Below are positions 8,044 through 18,031 of a DNA stretch of 47,407 bases, piece by piece (the stretch's first letter is position 1; every line of letters starts with the position of its first letter). The translations under genes and the position numbers were made by a program. The stretch spans positions 1 to 47,407 of the forward strand of contig SVMS01000012.1 of the NCBI GenBank assembly GCA_015067255.1, given 5' to 3'. The notes beneath the pieces were generated by a model, which searched no databases, was not told where the DNA came from, and saw nothing but the letters and a program-made list of their open reading frames with translations. Source of the stretch: Oscillospiraceae bacterium (GTDB taxonomy: Bacteria; Bacillota; Clostridia; Oscillospirales; SIG519).

Positions 8044-10362
8044 ATGTTTACAGGTATTTTAAAAAGAGACGGCAGAATTGTTGAATATGATATTCGCAAA
8101 ATTTCTACTGCCATTTCAAAGGCTATGGCATCCTGCAACAGAAAAGACGAGGGACAAAGCGAAAAGCTTGCTAAAATAGTTGAGCAGCGTCTTTTTGAAA
8201 TGTACGGAGATGCAAATCCCGAAATTGAAAAAATTCAAGATATTGTTGAAAACGTTCTTATGGAAAACGGCTATGCTATGGTAGCAAAAAAATATATCAT
8301 TTACCGTAACGAGCGTAGCAAGGCAAGAGAAATGAACACCCGTCTTATGCGTATTTATGACGAGATTACTTTCTCCGATTCCAAAAACAGCGATATGAAG
8401 CGTGACAATGCAAATATCGACGGCGATACCGCTATGGGTACAATGCTTAAATACGGCTCTGAGGGTGCAAAGGATTATTATGAAAAATATCTTTTAACTC
8501 CTTCTCAGGCTGAAGCTCATAAAAACGGCGATATTCATATTCACGATTTCGATTTTTATTCTCTTACAACAACCTGCTGTCAGATTGACTTATTAAGCCT
8601 TTTCAAAGGCGGATTTTCCACAGGACACGGTTATCTCCGTGAGCCCAACGATATTCAGAGCTATGCGGCTTTAGGCTGTATTGCTATACAGTCAAACCAA
8701 AACGATCAGCACGGCGGTCAGAGTGTTCCTAACTTTGACTACTCTTTTGCACCCGGTGTTGCAAAGACTTATAAAAAGCTTTATATTTCAAACTTTTATA
8801 AGGCTCTTTCAATCATCAAGGGCGACATTCTCTCCCACGATGATGTAAAGAAAATTTTTGCAGATATTGAGAAGGATACTTCTCTTGTTCCTGCACTTAC
8901 CCCCAATGCTACCTTTGATAAGGCTGAGAAAAAGGCATTCAGCTCATATTTTGAAAACGACGAAGAGTACAAAAAAGCTCACAAGTTTGCAGTTGAGAAT
9001 GCCAATAAGGAAACAGACCGAGCTACCTATCAGGCTATGGAAGCATTTATTCACAATCTTAACACAATGCATTCCCGTGCAGGCGCTCAGACTCCTTTCT
9101 CCTCTATCAACTACGGTACAGATACATCTCCCGAAGGCAGAATGGTTGTTAAAAACATTCTTCTGGCTACAGAAGCAGGCTTAGGTTTTGGCGAAACTCC
9201 CATATTCCCCATTCAAATTCTCAAGGTTATGGAAGGCATCAACTACAACAAAACCGACCCCAACTACGACTTGTTCCGTCTTGCTTGCCGTGTAAGTGCT
9301 AAGCGTCTTTTCCCCAACTTCTCATTTATTGACGCTCCCTTCAACAAGCAATACTACAAGCCCGGACGTCCCGAAACAGAAATTGCATACATGGGCTGCC
9401 GTACAAGAGTTATAGGTAATACCTATGACCCTGAAAACGAAATTGTTTTCGGAAGAGGAAATCTTTCCTTTACATCTATTAACCTTCCCAGAATTGCTAT
9501 TAAGAGTAATCACAACCTTGAGTGGTTCTTTGAAGAGTTAGAGAGAAAAATGGAGCTTGTTGCAAAACAACTTCTTGACCGTTTTGAAATTCAGCGCAAA
9601 AAGAGAGTTAAAAACTATCCCTTCCTTATGGGTCAGGGTGTATGGATAAACTCCAAAGACCTTAAGGTTGATGACGAGGTTGGCGAGGTATTAAAGAACG
9701 GTACTTTGTCAATAGGCTTTATCGGACTTGCTGAGGCACTTGTTGCTCTTATCGGCAAGCATCACGGCGAATCTGAGGAAGCAAGAAATCTCGGACTTGA
9801 TATTGTAACCTTTATGAGAGATTTCTGTGACAGAATGGCAAATGAAAAGAAGCTTAACTTCTCACTGCTAGCTACTCCCGCTGAAGGACTTTCCGGACGT
9901 TTTGTAAGAATAGATGCTAAAAAATACGGAAAAATCCCCGGCGTTACCGATAAAGAGTATTACACAAACAGCTTCCATGTTCCTGTTTATCACAAGATTT
10001 CTGCTCTTGAAAAAATCAAGATAGAAGCTCCCTATCACGCTCTTACAAACGCAGGACATATCACCTACGTTGAGCTTGACGGTGATACCACAAACAACAT
10101 CGAAGCTTTCGAAAAGATTGTTCACGCTATGAAAGAGTACGGCGTAGGCTACGGCTCTATCAACCATCCTGTTGACAGCGACCCTGTATGCGGATATACA
10201 GGAATTATCAATGACGAATGTCCCAAATGCGGCAGACGTGAAGAGGACGGCGCTCATTTTGACCGTATCAGAAGAATTACAGGCTACCTTGTAGGTACTC
10301 TTGACCGCTTCAACGATGCAAAGAGAGCTGAGGAGAGAGACAGGGTTAAGCATAATGTCTGA
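8044..10362 (+). CDS. nrdD: Anaerobic (class III) ribonucleoside-triphosphate reductase
   Basis: Makes dNTPs from NTPs without oxygen, using a glycyl radical and formate as reductant. The 772-residue product begins with an ATP-cone allosteric domain (about 3-95, starting ILKRDGRIVEYD). A large radical-enzyme barrel follows, and the C-terminus carries a zinc site (CGYTG, then CPKCG near residues 726-729) and the glycyl-radical loop RITGYLVGTLDRFN with the radical glycine near residue 747. The start is ATG 8044 with AAGGAGG upstream. It overlaps nrdG by 8 bases. The NrdR boxes at its promoter predict repression when dATP is plentiful. Confidence 0.96.
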   Translation: MFTGILKRDGRIVEYDIRKISTAISKAMASCNRKDEGQSEKLAKIVEQRLFEMYGDANPEIEKIQDIVENVLMENGYAMVAKKYIIYRNERSKAREMNTRLMRIYDEITFSDSKNSDMKRDNANIDGDTAMGTMLKYGSEGAKDYYEKYLLTPSQAEAHKNGDIHIHDFDFYSLTTTCCQIDLLSLFKGGFSTGHGYLREPNDIQSYAALGCIAIQSNQNDQHGGQSVPNFDYSFAPGVAKTYKKLYISNFYKALSIIKGDILSHDDVKKIFADIEKDTSLVPALTPNATFDKAEKKAFSSYFENDEEYKKAHKFAVENANKETDRATYQAMEAFIHNLNTMHSRAGAQTPFSSINYGTDTSPEGRMVVKNILLATEAGLGFGETPIFPIQILKVMEGINYNKTDPNYDLFRLACRVSAKRLFPNFSFIDAPFNKQYYKPGRPETEIAYMGCRTRVIGNTYDPENEIVFGRGNLSFTSINLPRIAIKSNHNLEWFFEELERKMELVAKQLLDRFEIQRKKRVKNYPFLMGQGVWINSKDLKVDDEVGEVLKNGTLSIGFIGLAEALVALIGKHHGESEEARNLGLDIVTFMRDFCDRMANEKKLNFSLLATPAEGLSGRFVRIDAKKYGKIPGVTDKEYYTNSFHVPVYHKISALEKIKIEAPYHALTNAGHITYVELDGDTTNNIEAFEKIVHAMKEYGVGYGSINHPVDSDPVCGYTGIINDECPKCGRREEDGAHFDRIRRITGYLVGTLDRFNDAKRAEERDRVKHNV

Positions 10363-10864
10363 TAAAATCCGCGTTGCAAATTTTATAAACGATTCTATTA
10401 CAGACGGACCCGGTCTTCGCTTTACACTTTTTGTACAAGGCTGTACCCATTGTTGCAAGGGTTGTCACAACCCTTCAACATGGGCTTTGGACGGCGGAAG
10501 TCTTATGAGTCCCGAAGAAATATTCAATGAATTTAAGGATAATATATTATTATCGGGTGTAACCTTTTCGGGCGGTGAACCCTTTTTGCAGGCAAAAGAG
10601 CTTCTGCCTCTTGCAAAAATGATAAAGGACAGCGGATTAGAGCTTGCAATTTATTCTGGCTTTACTTACCAAGAGATTATAGATGACCCTGTAAAAAAAG
10701 AGCTTCTTTCTTTTGCAGATACTCTTATTGACGGTCGTTTTGAGCTTGAAAACAGAAGCTTATGCCTTAAATTCAAAGGCTCAACAAATCAAAGAATTAT
10801 AGATGTTAAATCCTCTCTTTCAAAGGGAGAGGTCGTTTTAGAAACCGGTGAACGTTGGTCTTGA
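10355..10864 (+). CDS. nrdG: Anaerobic ribonucleotide reductase activating protein
   Basis: Radical-SAM activase that installs the glycyl radical on NrdD. The product from ATG 10355 is 169 residues. The iron-sulfur motif CxxxCxxC is visible as C30, C34 and C37 (QGCTHCCKGCHNP), followed by the SAM-binding GGEP motif (TFSGGEPF). The start overlaps the nrdD stop by 8 bases, so the two are translationally coupled. An upstream in-frame extension to 10301 lies inside nrdD and is not needed. Confidence 0.95.
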   Translation: MSDKIRVANFINDSITDGPGLRFTLFVQGCTHCCKGCHNPSTWALDGGSLMSPEEIFNEFKDNILLSGVTFSGGEPFLQAKELLPLAKMIKDSGLELAIYSGFTYQEIIDDPVKKELLSFADTLIDGRFELENRSLCLKFKGSTNQRIIDVKSSLSKGEVVLETGERWS

Positions 10865-10881
10865 AAGGATGACATTTTTAT

Positions 10882-12774
10882 ATGAAAGACGGTTTTGTAA
10901 AGGTTGCGTGCGCTACCCCTGAAATCAGAGTTGCTGATTGTAAATACAATACCAAAAAAATAATTGATATTATGCAGGGGCAAGCTCAGAACGGAGTTAA
11001 CCTTTTAGTGTTTCCAGAGCTTTGCATTACCGGCTCTACCTGCGGTGATTTATTTTTACAAAAAGCATTGCTCCAAAGTGCAGTTGACGGGCTTAAAGAA
11101 ATAAAAAAAGCTTCTGATAAGCTTGAAACAGTTATTATTGTAGGTTTACCTTTGAGTGTAAACTCCAAGCTTTTTGACTGTGCCGCCGTTATTTACAAGG
11201 GAAATATTTTAGGTGTTGTTCCCAAGACTAACATTTTTAAATCCAATCATTTTTCAAAAGCAGATAACGAAATTACTGAAATTAAAATCAACGATAAAAA
11301 ATATCCCTTTGGGACTAAGCTTCTATTCTCTTGTATAGAGCTTCCCGAATTTAAAATAGGCGTGGAAATCTGCGAAGATATCTGGGCACCTGTTTCCCCC
11401 TCTGTTTTCCACGCTAAAGCAGGTGCTACCGTTATTGCCAATCCTTCTGCAGATTACGAAGCTGTCGGCAGAGAAGCTTTAAGAAGAAATCTTGTAATTT
11501 CTTCAAGTGCAAAGCTTGCTTGCGGATATGTTTTTTCAAACGCAGGACAAGGTGAAAGCACTACTGACGTTGTTTTTTCGGGACATAGCGTTATTGCTGA
11601 AAACGGCAATATAATTGCAGAAGCTCTTCCCTTCTCAAGTGATATTGCGTCTACAGAATTAGATGTATTTAAGCTTGACAGTGAGAGATGCCGTAATGCA
11701 AGCTTTGAAAATAATTTAACAGGATATAAAATAATAGAATTTTCAATGCCTTTAAAAAAAACTGAACTTTCAAGAACTGTAAAGGCTAACCCCTTTATAC
11801 CTCTTGATAACGATGAAATACAAAGACGTTGCGAAGCTATTTTATCAATTCAAAGCAAAGGTCTTGAAAAAAGAATTCTTCACTGCAATTGCAAGTCATT
11901 GGTTATAGGTATTTCGGGAGGACTTGACTCCTGTCTTGCTATGCTTGTTGCATCAAGAGCAGTTAAAAATCTTAATATGGACAAAAAAAGCATTGTTGCA
12001 GTTACAATGCCTTGCTTTGGCACCTCTTCAAGAACATTTGAAAATGCAAAGCTGCTTTGTTCTGAATTGGGTGTAGTTTTAAAGCATATAGATATTGCAA
12101 AATCAGTAACACAGCATTTTGAAGATATCGGACACGATATTTCAAATCACAATGTGGTTTTTGAAAACGCTCAGGCAAGAGAAAGAACCCAAATTCTTAT
12201 GGATATTGCAAACAAGACAAACGGTATTGTAATAGGCACAGGAGATTTATCTGAGCTTGCATTGGGCTTTGCCACCTACAACGGCGACCATATGTCAATG
12301 TACGGTGTCAATGCCTGCGTTCCGAAAACTCTGATGCGTTACATTATCAGATATTATGCTGATAGCTGTAACAACGAGAAGCTTAAAGCTGTTCTCTACG
12401 ATATTGTAGATACTCCTGTAAGCCCTGAGCTTTTACCTGCTGATAAAGAAGGCAAAATAGCTCAGAAAACAGAAGAAATTGTAGGTCCTTACGAGCTACA
12501 CGATTTTTTTCTTTATTATATTGTCCGTTGGGGCTTTTCTCCTGAAAAAATATTACGTTTGTGTATGCACGCATACAAGGATATTTATTCAGAAGAAATT
12601 ATCAAACATTGGCTCAAGCTGTTTTATAGGCGTTTCTTTTCTCAGCAATTCAAACGTTCCTGTCTTCCTGACGGTCCGAGAATAGCTTCTGTTTGTCTTT
12701 CTCCAAGAGGAGCTTTTTCTATGCCCAGTGATGCTTGTGCAGACATCTGGCTTAATGATATTGAAAAATTTTAA
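10882..12774 (+). CDS. nadE: Glutamine-dependent NAD+ synthetase
   Basis: Amidates nicotinic acid adenine dinucleotide to NAD+ with ammonia taken from glutamine. The 630-residue two-domain protein has an N-terminal nitrilase-type glutaminase with catalytic triad E46 (FPELCITG), K115 (VPKTN) and C164 (VEICEDIW). The C-terminal ATP-pyrophosphatase synthetase has the PP-loop SGGLDS at 345-350. The length fits the glutamine-using form rather than the short ammonia-dependent NadE. ATG 10882 follows GAAAGGATGA, 17 bases after nrdG, so it may be read from the nrdDG transcript. Confidence 0.95.
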   Translation: MKDGFVKVACATPEIRVADCKYNTKKIIDIMQGQAQNGVNLLVFPELCITGSTCGDLFLQKALLQSAVDGLKEIKKASDKLETVIIVGLPLSVNSKLFDCAAVIYKGNILGVVPKTNIFKSNHFSKADNEITEIKINDKKYPFGTKLLFSCIELPEFKIGVEICEDIWAPVSPSVFHAKAGATVIANPSADYEAVGREALRRNLVISSSAKLACGYVFSNAGQGESTTDVVFSGHSVIAENGNIIAEALPFSSDIASTELDVFKLDSERCRNASFENNLTGYKIIEFSMPLKKTELSRTVKANPFIPLDNDEIQRRCEAILSIQSKGLEKRILHCNCKSLVIGISGGLDSCLAMLVASRAVKNLNMDKKSIVAVTMPCFGTSSRTFENAKLLCSELGVVLKHIDIAKSVTQHFEDIGHDISNHNVVFENAQARERTQILMDIANKTNGIVIGTGDLSELALGFATYNGDHMSMYGVNACVPKTLMRYIIRYYADSCNNEKLKAVLYDIVDTPVSPELLPADKEGKIAQKTEEIVGPYELHDFFLYYIVRWGFSPEKILRLCMHAYKDIYSEEIIKHWLKLFYRRFFSQQFKRSCLPDGPRIASVCLSPRGAFSMPSDACADIWLNDIEKF

Positions 12775-12821
12775 GAAAGGAAATGCGTCGATTGATTTTT
12801 AAATTTACGGCGTAATAATAT

Positions 12822-15059
12822 ATGAATTTAGAACACAAAGAATGGCACGGCTTTATAGGCGGCGATTGGAAAAATCAAATAGATGTACGTGATTTCATTC
12901 TTAAAAATTATAAACCGTACACCTCTGATGCCTCATTTTTACAGCCTGCTACACAGCGAACAAAAGAGCTTAACAAAAAATTTCAAGCTCTTTTAAAAAA
13001 AGAACACGAAAACGGCGGTGTGCTTGAAATAGCTACTGACGATGTAGCTTCAGTGCTTCATCACAACCCCGGATATATTGACAAAGAAAATGAAATCATT
13101 TTAGGTCTTCAAACCGATAAACCTCTTAAAAGAGCTATAAATCCCTTCGGCGGAATCCGTATGGCTATTTCTGCTTGTAAAGCTTATAACGTAGAATTTC
13201 CCGAAAAAATAAGAGACAGCTTTATATACCGCACCACTCACAATGACGGTGTTTACAGAATATATACCGACGAGATGCGCCGCTTGCGTAAATCGGGAGT
13301 TATAACAGGTCTTCCCGATGCTTACGGCAGAGGAAGAATAATCGGAGATTACAGGCGTGTTGCTCTTTACGGTATTGATACAATTATTTCCGAAAAAATC
13401 AAAGACAAAGAGCTTCTTGGCTCAAAGCCTATGAGTGAATCTTCCATAAGACTTTGCGAAGAGCTATATAAGCAAATAAGCTTTATGGAAATGACTAAGG
13501 AAATGGCGAAAAGCTACGGATATGACATTTCCCGTCCTGCTGCAGATACAAAGGAAGCTATTCAATGGCTTTATTTTGCATATTTAGCGGCTATAAAAGA
13601 GCAAAACGGTGCCGCTATGTCCTTGGGCAGAGTTTCTACTTTTATTGATATCTATGCTCAACGTGATTTAGAAAGCGGAAAATACACAGAATCCGAAATT
13701 CAGGAATTTTTTGACGATTTTGTTCTTAAGCTTCGTATGGCACGCCATTTACGTACTCCCGAATATAACGAGCTTTTCGGCGGAGACCCGATGTGGATTA
13801 CCGAAGCTGTCGGCGGTATGGGATTGGACGGAAGAACTCTCGTTACAAAATCCTCCTTCAGAATTTTAAATACTCTTTATAATTTAGGCAGTGCTCCGGA
13901 GCCTAATCTGACTGTACTTTGGTCTAACGATTTACCTCAGGCCTTTAAAGATTTTTGTGCAAAGGTTTCCATTGATACTGACTCTATTCAATACGAGAAT
14001 GACGATGTTATGCGTCCCGAATACGGCGACGATTACGCTATTGCCTGCTGTGTTTCAGCTATGCGTATAGGTAAGCAAATGCAATATTTCGGTGCCCGTT
14101 GTAACCTTGCAAAGCTTCTTTTATTGGCTCTTAACGGCGGTAAAGATGAAAATACAGGTATGCAAACCGGTCCCGAAGGCGAAATTTATCCCGACGAGAT
14201 TTTAGACTATGACAAGGTTATGACAGTTTTTCGTCATTATATGAAATGGCTTTGCAAAACCTACGTAGGCATAATGAATATCATTCACTTTATGCACGAT
14301 AAATATGCCTACGAAAAGGTTCAGATGGCTTTACACGATACAAACGTAGAGCGTCTTATGGCTTTCGGTGTTGCAGGTCTTTCCGTTGTTGCGGATTCAC
14401 TTTCAGCTATAAAATATGCAAAAGTAACTCCTATAAAGAACGAAGACGGAATAATCGTAGACTTTAAAACCGAAGGTGAATTTCCTAAATTCGGAAACGA
14501 TGATGACCGTGTTGACGATATTGCCGTTATGCTTGTAAATGAATTTATAAATGAACTCAAGCAAACTCCGGCATACAGAAACGCAAGACATACCTTATCC
14601 GTTCTTACTATTACATCAAACGTCGTTTACGGCAAGAAAACAGGCGCTACTCCCGACGGCAGAAAAAAAGGAGAGCCTTTTGCCCCCGGTGCCAATCCTA
14701 TGCACAACAGAGAGCAAAACGGTGCTCTTGCTTCTCTTAACTCGGTTGCAAAAATCCCCTATTCTTGCTGCCGTGACGGAATTTCAAATACTTTTTCTAT
14801 CACCCCCGATGCTTTGGGTAAAGATGAAAAAAGCAAAACCGAAAATCTGACAGCTATTCTTGACGGATATTTCGCAAAGAAAGCGCATCATCTCAACGTC
14901 AATGTTTTAAACCGTGAAACTCTCATTGACGCCTATGAAAATCCCGAAAAATATCCCAATCTTACAATACGTGTTTCGGGATATGCAGTAAACTTCTATA
15001 AGCTTTCAAGAGAACAGCAAAAGGAAGTTATTATGCGTACCTTCCATACATCTATGTAA
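12822..15059 (+). CDS. pflB: Pyruvate formate-lyase (formate C-acetyltransferase)
   Basis: Glycyl-radical enzyme that cleaves pyruvate with CoA into acetyl-CoA and formate during anaerobic growth. The 745-residue protein has the diagnostic adjacent cysteines C409-C410 (AIACCVSAM), which mark true PFL rather than other glycyl-radical enzymes. The C-terminal radical loop RVSGYAV has its glycine near residue 720. The N-terminus ([19 protein letters not shown]) aligns with the usual PFL start, supporting ATG 12822, although its own ribosome site is poor. A good AAGAAAGG lies 40 bases upstream, before a short in-frame reading frame that ends in two stops. The activase gene follows after one intervening gene. 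Confidence 0.95.
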   Translation: MNLEHKEWHGFIGGDWKNQIDVRDFILKNYKPYTSDASFLQPATQRTKELNKKFQALLKKEHENGGVLEIATDDVASVLHHNPGYIDKENEIILGLQTDKPLKRAINPFGGIRMAISACKAYNVEFPEKIRDSFIYRTTHNDGVYRIYTDEMRRLRKSGVITGLPDAYGRGRIIGDYRRVALYGIDTIISEKIKDKELLGSKPMSESSIRLCEELYKQISFMEMTKEMAKSYGYDISRPAADTKEAIQWLYFAYLAAIKEQNGAAMSLGRVSTFIDIYAQRDLESGKYTESEIQEFFDDFVLKLRMARHLRTPEYNELFGGDPMWITEAVGGMGLDGRTLVTKSSFRILNTLYNLGSAPEPNLTVLWSNDLPQAFKDFCAKVSIDTDSIQYENDDVMRPEYGDDYAIACCVSAMRIGKQMQYFGARCNLAKLLLLALNGGKDENTGMQTGPEGEIYPDEILDYDKVMTVFRHYMKWLCKTYVGIMNIIHFMHDKYAYEKVQMALHDTNVERLMAFGVAGLSVVADSLSAIKYAKVTPIKNEDGIIVDFKTEGEFPKFGNDDDRVDDIAVMLVNEFINELKQTPAYRNARHTLSVLTITSNVVYGKKTGATPDGRKKGEPFAPGANPMHNREQNGALASLNSVAKIPYSCCRDGISNTFSITPDALGKDEKSKTENLTAILDGYFAKKAHHLNVNVLNRETLIDAYENPEKYPNLTIRVSGYAVNFYKLSREQQKEVIMRTFHTSM

Positions 15060-15063
15060 AAGC

Positions 15064-15097
15064 TTTTGCCTTTACTGCATTTGCAGTAAAGGCAAAA
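15064..15097. terminator. 15-bp perfect hairpin after pflB
   Basis: TTTTGCCTTTACTGC (15064-15078) pairs perfectly with GCAGTAAAGGCAAAA (15083-15097) around a 4-base loop. No run of T follows on the plus strand, so it may lower read-through or protect the pflB mRNA end rather than terminate fully. That could make the downstream activase less abundant than PflB. Confidence 0.6.
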
Positions 15098-15122
15098 ATA
15101 TTACTATCGAAAGGTGATTAAA

Positions 15123-15626
15123 ATGTCATTTAAAGAAATTACTCCTGCAGAGCTTGAAAAAAACGCCTTTACTCTTATAGGTAACGATTGGCTCCTGATT
15201 ACTGCCGCAAAGGGTGATAAAGTCAACACTATGACTGCTTCCTGGGGCGGTTTAGGTTTTTTATGGAATAAAAACGTAGCTTATATTTTTATTCGTCCAC
15301 AGCGTTACACAAAGGAATTTGTTGACTCCTCTGATACTCTTTCTCTATGTGTACTTGATGGGAGCCGAAGAGACGACCTTAACTATTTAGGCAAAGTAAG
15401 CGGCAGAGATGAGGATAAAATCAAAAAGTGCGCTCTTACTCCCCTCTTTGACAATCAAACTCCGTATTTTGAAGAGTCAAAGCTTGTTTTAATCTGCAAA
15501 AAGCTGTTTGCGCAGGAATTAAAAGAGGATAGCTTTATCCAAAAGGATATAATTGAAAGATATTATCCTTCAAAGGATTATCATACTATGTATGTAGTTG
15601 AAATTGAGAAGATTTTAACGAAATAA
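15123..15626 (+). CDS. Flavin reductase-like FMN-binding split-barrel protein
   Basis: Small cytoplasmic protein of 167 residues with the flavin-reductase/split-barrel pattern: VNTMTASWGGLGFLW and a later strand with RYTKEFVDSSDTLSLCVL, typical of FMN-binding proteins that reduce or carry flavin. ATG 15123 is chosen because AAAGGTGAT lies just upstream and overlaps the alternative GTG 15114. It lies between pflB and pflA on the same strand, so it may support the activase by supplying electrons. That role is inferred from position only. Confidence 0.75.
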   Translation: MSFKEITPAELEKNAFTLIGNDWLLITAAKGDKVNTMTASWGGLGFLWNKNVAYIFIRPQRYTKEFVDSSDTLSLCVLDGSRRDDLNYLGKVSGRDEDKIKKCALTPLFDNQTPYFEESKLVLICKKLFAQELKEDSFIQKDIIERYYPSKDYHTMYVVEIEKILTK

Positions 15627-15647
15627 TTATTTAAAGGAATTTTTAAA

Positions 15648-16301
15648 ATGCGTATTTTTTCGCTTCAAAGCTTAGGCACTGTAGACGGGCCCGGTGTCCG
15701 ATATGTTGTTTTTATGCAGGGCTGTCCTTTAAGATGTCCCTACTGTCACAATCCTGAAAGCTGGGATGCAGACGGCGGATACGAAACAGACCTTGCTTCC
15801 CTTACAGATAAAATTTTACGCTGTAAGGAATATATAAAAAACGGCGGAGTAACCTTTTCGGGCGGAGAGCCTCTTCTGCAGGCAAAAGAATTAAAAAAAG
15901 CTATTGAGCTTCTCAAAAAAAATAATATTCATACGGCAATTGACACCTCGGGCTGTATTATAAGCAAAGACTCTTTTGAAGCTCTTAAGGCTTGTGATTT
16001 GGTTTTACTCGATATAAAAATGCCCGATGATGAGATGTACCGAAAATATATAAATATACCTCTTTCAGTACCTCTTGAAACTCTTGATTATCTTGAAAAA
16101 ATAAATAAGCCTGTATGGATACGTTATGTTAATGTTCCGAGTATTAATGACTCTGAGGAATGTATTAACAAGCTTGAAAATCTATTAAAGCCTTACACCT
16201 GTATTGAAAAGCTTGAGATTTTACCCTTTAAAAAGCTTTGTATTGAAAAATACAAAAAGCTCAATATTCCCTTTCCCTTTGAAAATATTGAAGCTCTTTA
16301 A
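15648..16301 (+). CDS. pflA: Pyruvate formate-lyase activating enzyme
   Basis: Radical-SAM enzyme that creates the glycyl radical on PflB. The 217-residue product has the CxxxCxxC cluster motif C26, C30, C33 (QGCPLRCPYCHNP) and the GGEP motif (TFSGGEPL). The segment LLDIKMPDDEMYRKY is typical of PflA. It is somewhat shorter than the 246-residue enterobacterial enzyme and lacks the extra ferredoxin domain of other glycyl-radical activases. The ribosome site AAAGGA lies about 10 bases before ATG 15648. Confidence 0.92.
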   Translation: MRIFSLQSLGTVDGPGVRYVVFMQGCPLRCPYCHNPESWDADGGYETDLASLTDKILRCKEYIKNGGVTFSGGEPLLQAKELKKAIELLKKNNIHTAIDTSGCIISKDSFEALKACDLVLLDIKMPDDEMYRKYINIPLSVPLETLDYLEKINKPVWIRYVNVPSINDSEECINKLENLLKPYTCIEKLEILPFKKLCIEKYKKLNIPFPFENIEAL

Positions 16302-16351
16302 TGTCATTTATTTATCCCCTTTCGAATATATTTATTCGGGAGGGGATTTTT

Positions 16352-17353
16352 TTGAACGGAATAAGAAATATAAATTCAGTAAAAAACAGCTTTTCATCAA
16401 AGGAAGAAGTGCCTGAGCTACGAACAGAGGAAGATTTTTCACAACAAAATAAGGACACGCCTTCTCAAAAGCAAACAAAAGCAAGCAATATTTTTAAACA
16501 TATGCAGCTTCAGCTTTCTGTTTGTTTAGTTATTTTTTTAAGCATACTTCTTTTAAAAACCATAAACAATAATTTTTATGCTTCTGTAAGGGCAGGTACT
16601 TTTGAAAAAAGCTACCGCTATACAAATTTATACGATATAAATACACGTCTTGATGCTTTGGCATCTCAAAATAAATTTTTAGCCTTTATTTTAGGAAGAA
16701 GCTCCGAGAGTGTTCCTGTTTTCAATCAAAATGAGCAAGTCTCATTTGAAGAAAAAACAGATATACAGGAAGAGGAAGAAAGCTCTCAGATAACTCAAAC
16801 TCTTGTATCACCAAACAGCTATTCGCCTTTTTCGGAAATTGCTTTTATTGATGAACCCGGACTTTTATCCTCTACCGAAGAAGACGATACCAAGGCTCAG
16901 GTACAAAGCTCTCAGACTACCAAAAAATTTCCCGAATACGATACGGTTGTTCATGACATTCCTTGTACATACTACAACCCTGTAAAATCATATATAACCT
17001 CGTATTTCGGCATAAGAAAAGACCCTATAACCAAAAATCCCAGCTTTCACACGGGAGTAGATATAGGTATTAAAACGGGAACAGACATTATTTCTCCTAT
17101 GGACGGGACAATAGAAAAAACAGGCTATTCATCGGTTTGGGGAAACTATATTCTTGTAAATCACCAAAACGGCTTTGAAACCTTTTATGCGCATCTTTCC
17201 AAAATAAAGGTTAAAAAGGGACAAAAAGTCTTTGCAAAAACTCTTTTGGGATTATCGGGAAACACAGGACGCTCTACGGGACCTCATCTTCATTTTGAAG
17301 TGCACTACAACGGAGTATATCAAGACCCGTTACTGTATTTTGATTTCAAATGA
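16352..17353 (+). CDS. Membrane-anchored M23 (LytM) protein, SpoIVFA-like
   Basis: A 333-residue protein with one transmembrane helix (about residues 53-71), a long low-complexity Glu/Ser region (about 130-195) and a C-terminal M23 domain (about 210-333). The zinc-site residues are intact: H233 and D237 (HTGVDI), H281, and H312/H314 (PHLHFE). TTG 16352 is favoured over the upstream ATG 16301 because GGGAGGGG lies six bases before it. The stop overlaps the start of an M50 protease gene. An M23 membrane protein directly coupled to an M50 protease is the arrangement of spoIVFA-spoIVFB, which controls activation of pro-sigma-K. Identity is inferred from domain order; another M23 endopeptidase is possible. 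Confidence 0.65.
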   Translation: MNGIRNINSVKNSFSSKEEVPELRTEEDFSQQNKDTPSQKQTKASNIFKHMQLQLSVCLVIFLSILLLKTINNNFYASVRAGTFEKSYRYTNLYDINTRLDALASQNKFLAFILGRSSESVPVFNQNEQVSFEEKTDIQEEEESSQITQTLVSPNSYSPFSEIAFIDEPGLLSSTEEDDTKAQVQSSQTTKKFPEYDTVVHDIPCTYYNPVKSYITSYFGIRKDPITKNPSFHTGVDIGIKTGTDIISPMDGTIEKTGYSSVWGNYILVNHQNGFETFYAHLSKIKVKKGQKVFAKTLLGLSGNTGRSTGPHLHFEVHYNGVYQDPLLYFDFK

Positions 17354-17964
17354 TAAATCAAAACAATTCTTCCACATCCTTTAAAATAAATGTCTTCACT
17401 CCCATTGTTTATCTGATAATAATTATTACAAACTCCTTCGAAATTTTTTTGGTTTTATTTTTCTGCGCCTTTCTTCACGAAGCTGCACATATTATAGCTA
17501 TGAAAATTGTTGGTGCTGATATTCAGGCTATAACTCTTTTGCCCTTTGGAGCATCTGTAAAATTAGGACAAATGCCTATAATATCCTATAAAAATGAGAT
17601 GTTTATTTCTTTATGCGCTCCTCTTTTAAACGGCACGATTGCAATTATTTTTATAATTATAGCTAAAATGCTAAATATATATTTAGGGTTTTTAATTGCT
17701 TGCAATCTTATTATGTGTTTTATGAATTTAATGCCTGTTTCTGAGCTTGACGGTGGGCGGGCATTAAGCTCTTTTTTAAAGATTTTGCTCCCACTTCAAA
17801 AAGCAGAGCTTATCTCTGATATTATTTCGGTGCTTTTTCTTGTTCCGATTATAGCTTTGGGCATATATTTTCTCATTTCAACAGGATATAATTTTTCGCT
17901 TTTGTTAATAGGAATATACCTATCTGTAAACTTTATGTTTAAAAATTTTAAAAACAGATGCTAA
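17350..17964 (+). CDS. M50 site-2 protease family protein, SpoIVFB-like
   Basis: Predicted intramembrane zinc metalloprotease of 204 residues and about six hydrophobic segments. The zinc motif HExxH is HEAAH (residues 43-47) and the second ligand lies in NLMPVSELDGGR (Asp near 134), both standard for M50 proteases. ATG 17350 overlaps the previous stop as ATGA. SpoIVFB of Bacillus cleaves pro-sigma-K in the mother cell and carries an extra C-terminal CBS domain, which is absent here. The size and partner gene fit a minimal SpoIVFB. Sporulation genes elsewhere in the window support that reading. Confidence 0.7.
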   Translation: MINQNNSSTSFKINVFTPIVYLIIIITNSFEIFLVLFFCAFLHEAAHIIAMKIVGADIQAITLLPFGASVKLGQMPIISYKNEMFISLCAPLLNGTIAIIFIIIAKMLNIYLGFLIACNLIMCFMNLMPVSELDGGRALSSFLKILLPLQKAELISDIISVLFLVPIIALGIYFLISTGYNFSLLLIGIYLSVNFMFKNFKNRC

Positions 17965-17968
17965 TCTA

Positions 17969-17997
17969 TTGATTTTTCAATTAAAATGATATAAAAT
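17969..17997 (+). promoter_or_regulatory. Probable pgi promoter
   Basis: TTGATT (17969-17974) and TAAAAT (17992-17997) are 17 bases apart in the intergenic gap, 34 bases before ATG 18032, which has TTTTGGAGGA upstream. Confidence 0.5.
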
Positions 17998-18031
17998 ATA
18001 TAGAAATTAATAAAATTTTTGGAGGATAAAA

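Noticed and set aside
9868-10458. 196-residue open frame on the minus strand across the nrdD/nrdG junction
   Set aside because: It lies entirely opposite two well-supported coding genes, has no recognisable domain and is explained by codon bias of the opposite strand.
12783-12815. Short leader-peptide frame before pflB (10 residues, in the pflB frame, followed by two stops)
   Set aside because: The AAGAAAGG site is only 2 bases from its ATG, a poor distance, and the peptide has no attenuation-type codons. Coupling to pflB is possible but unsupported.
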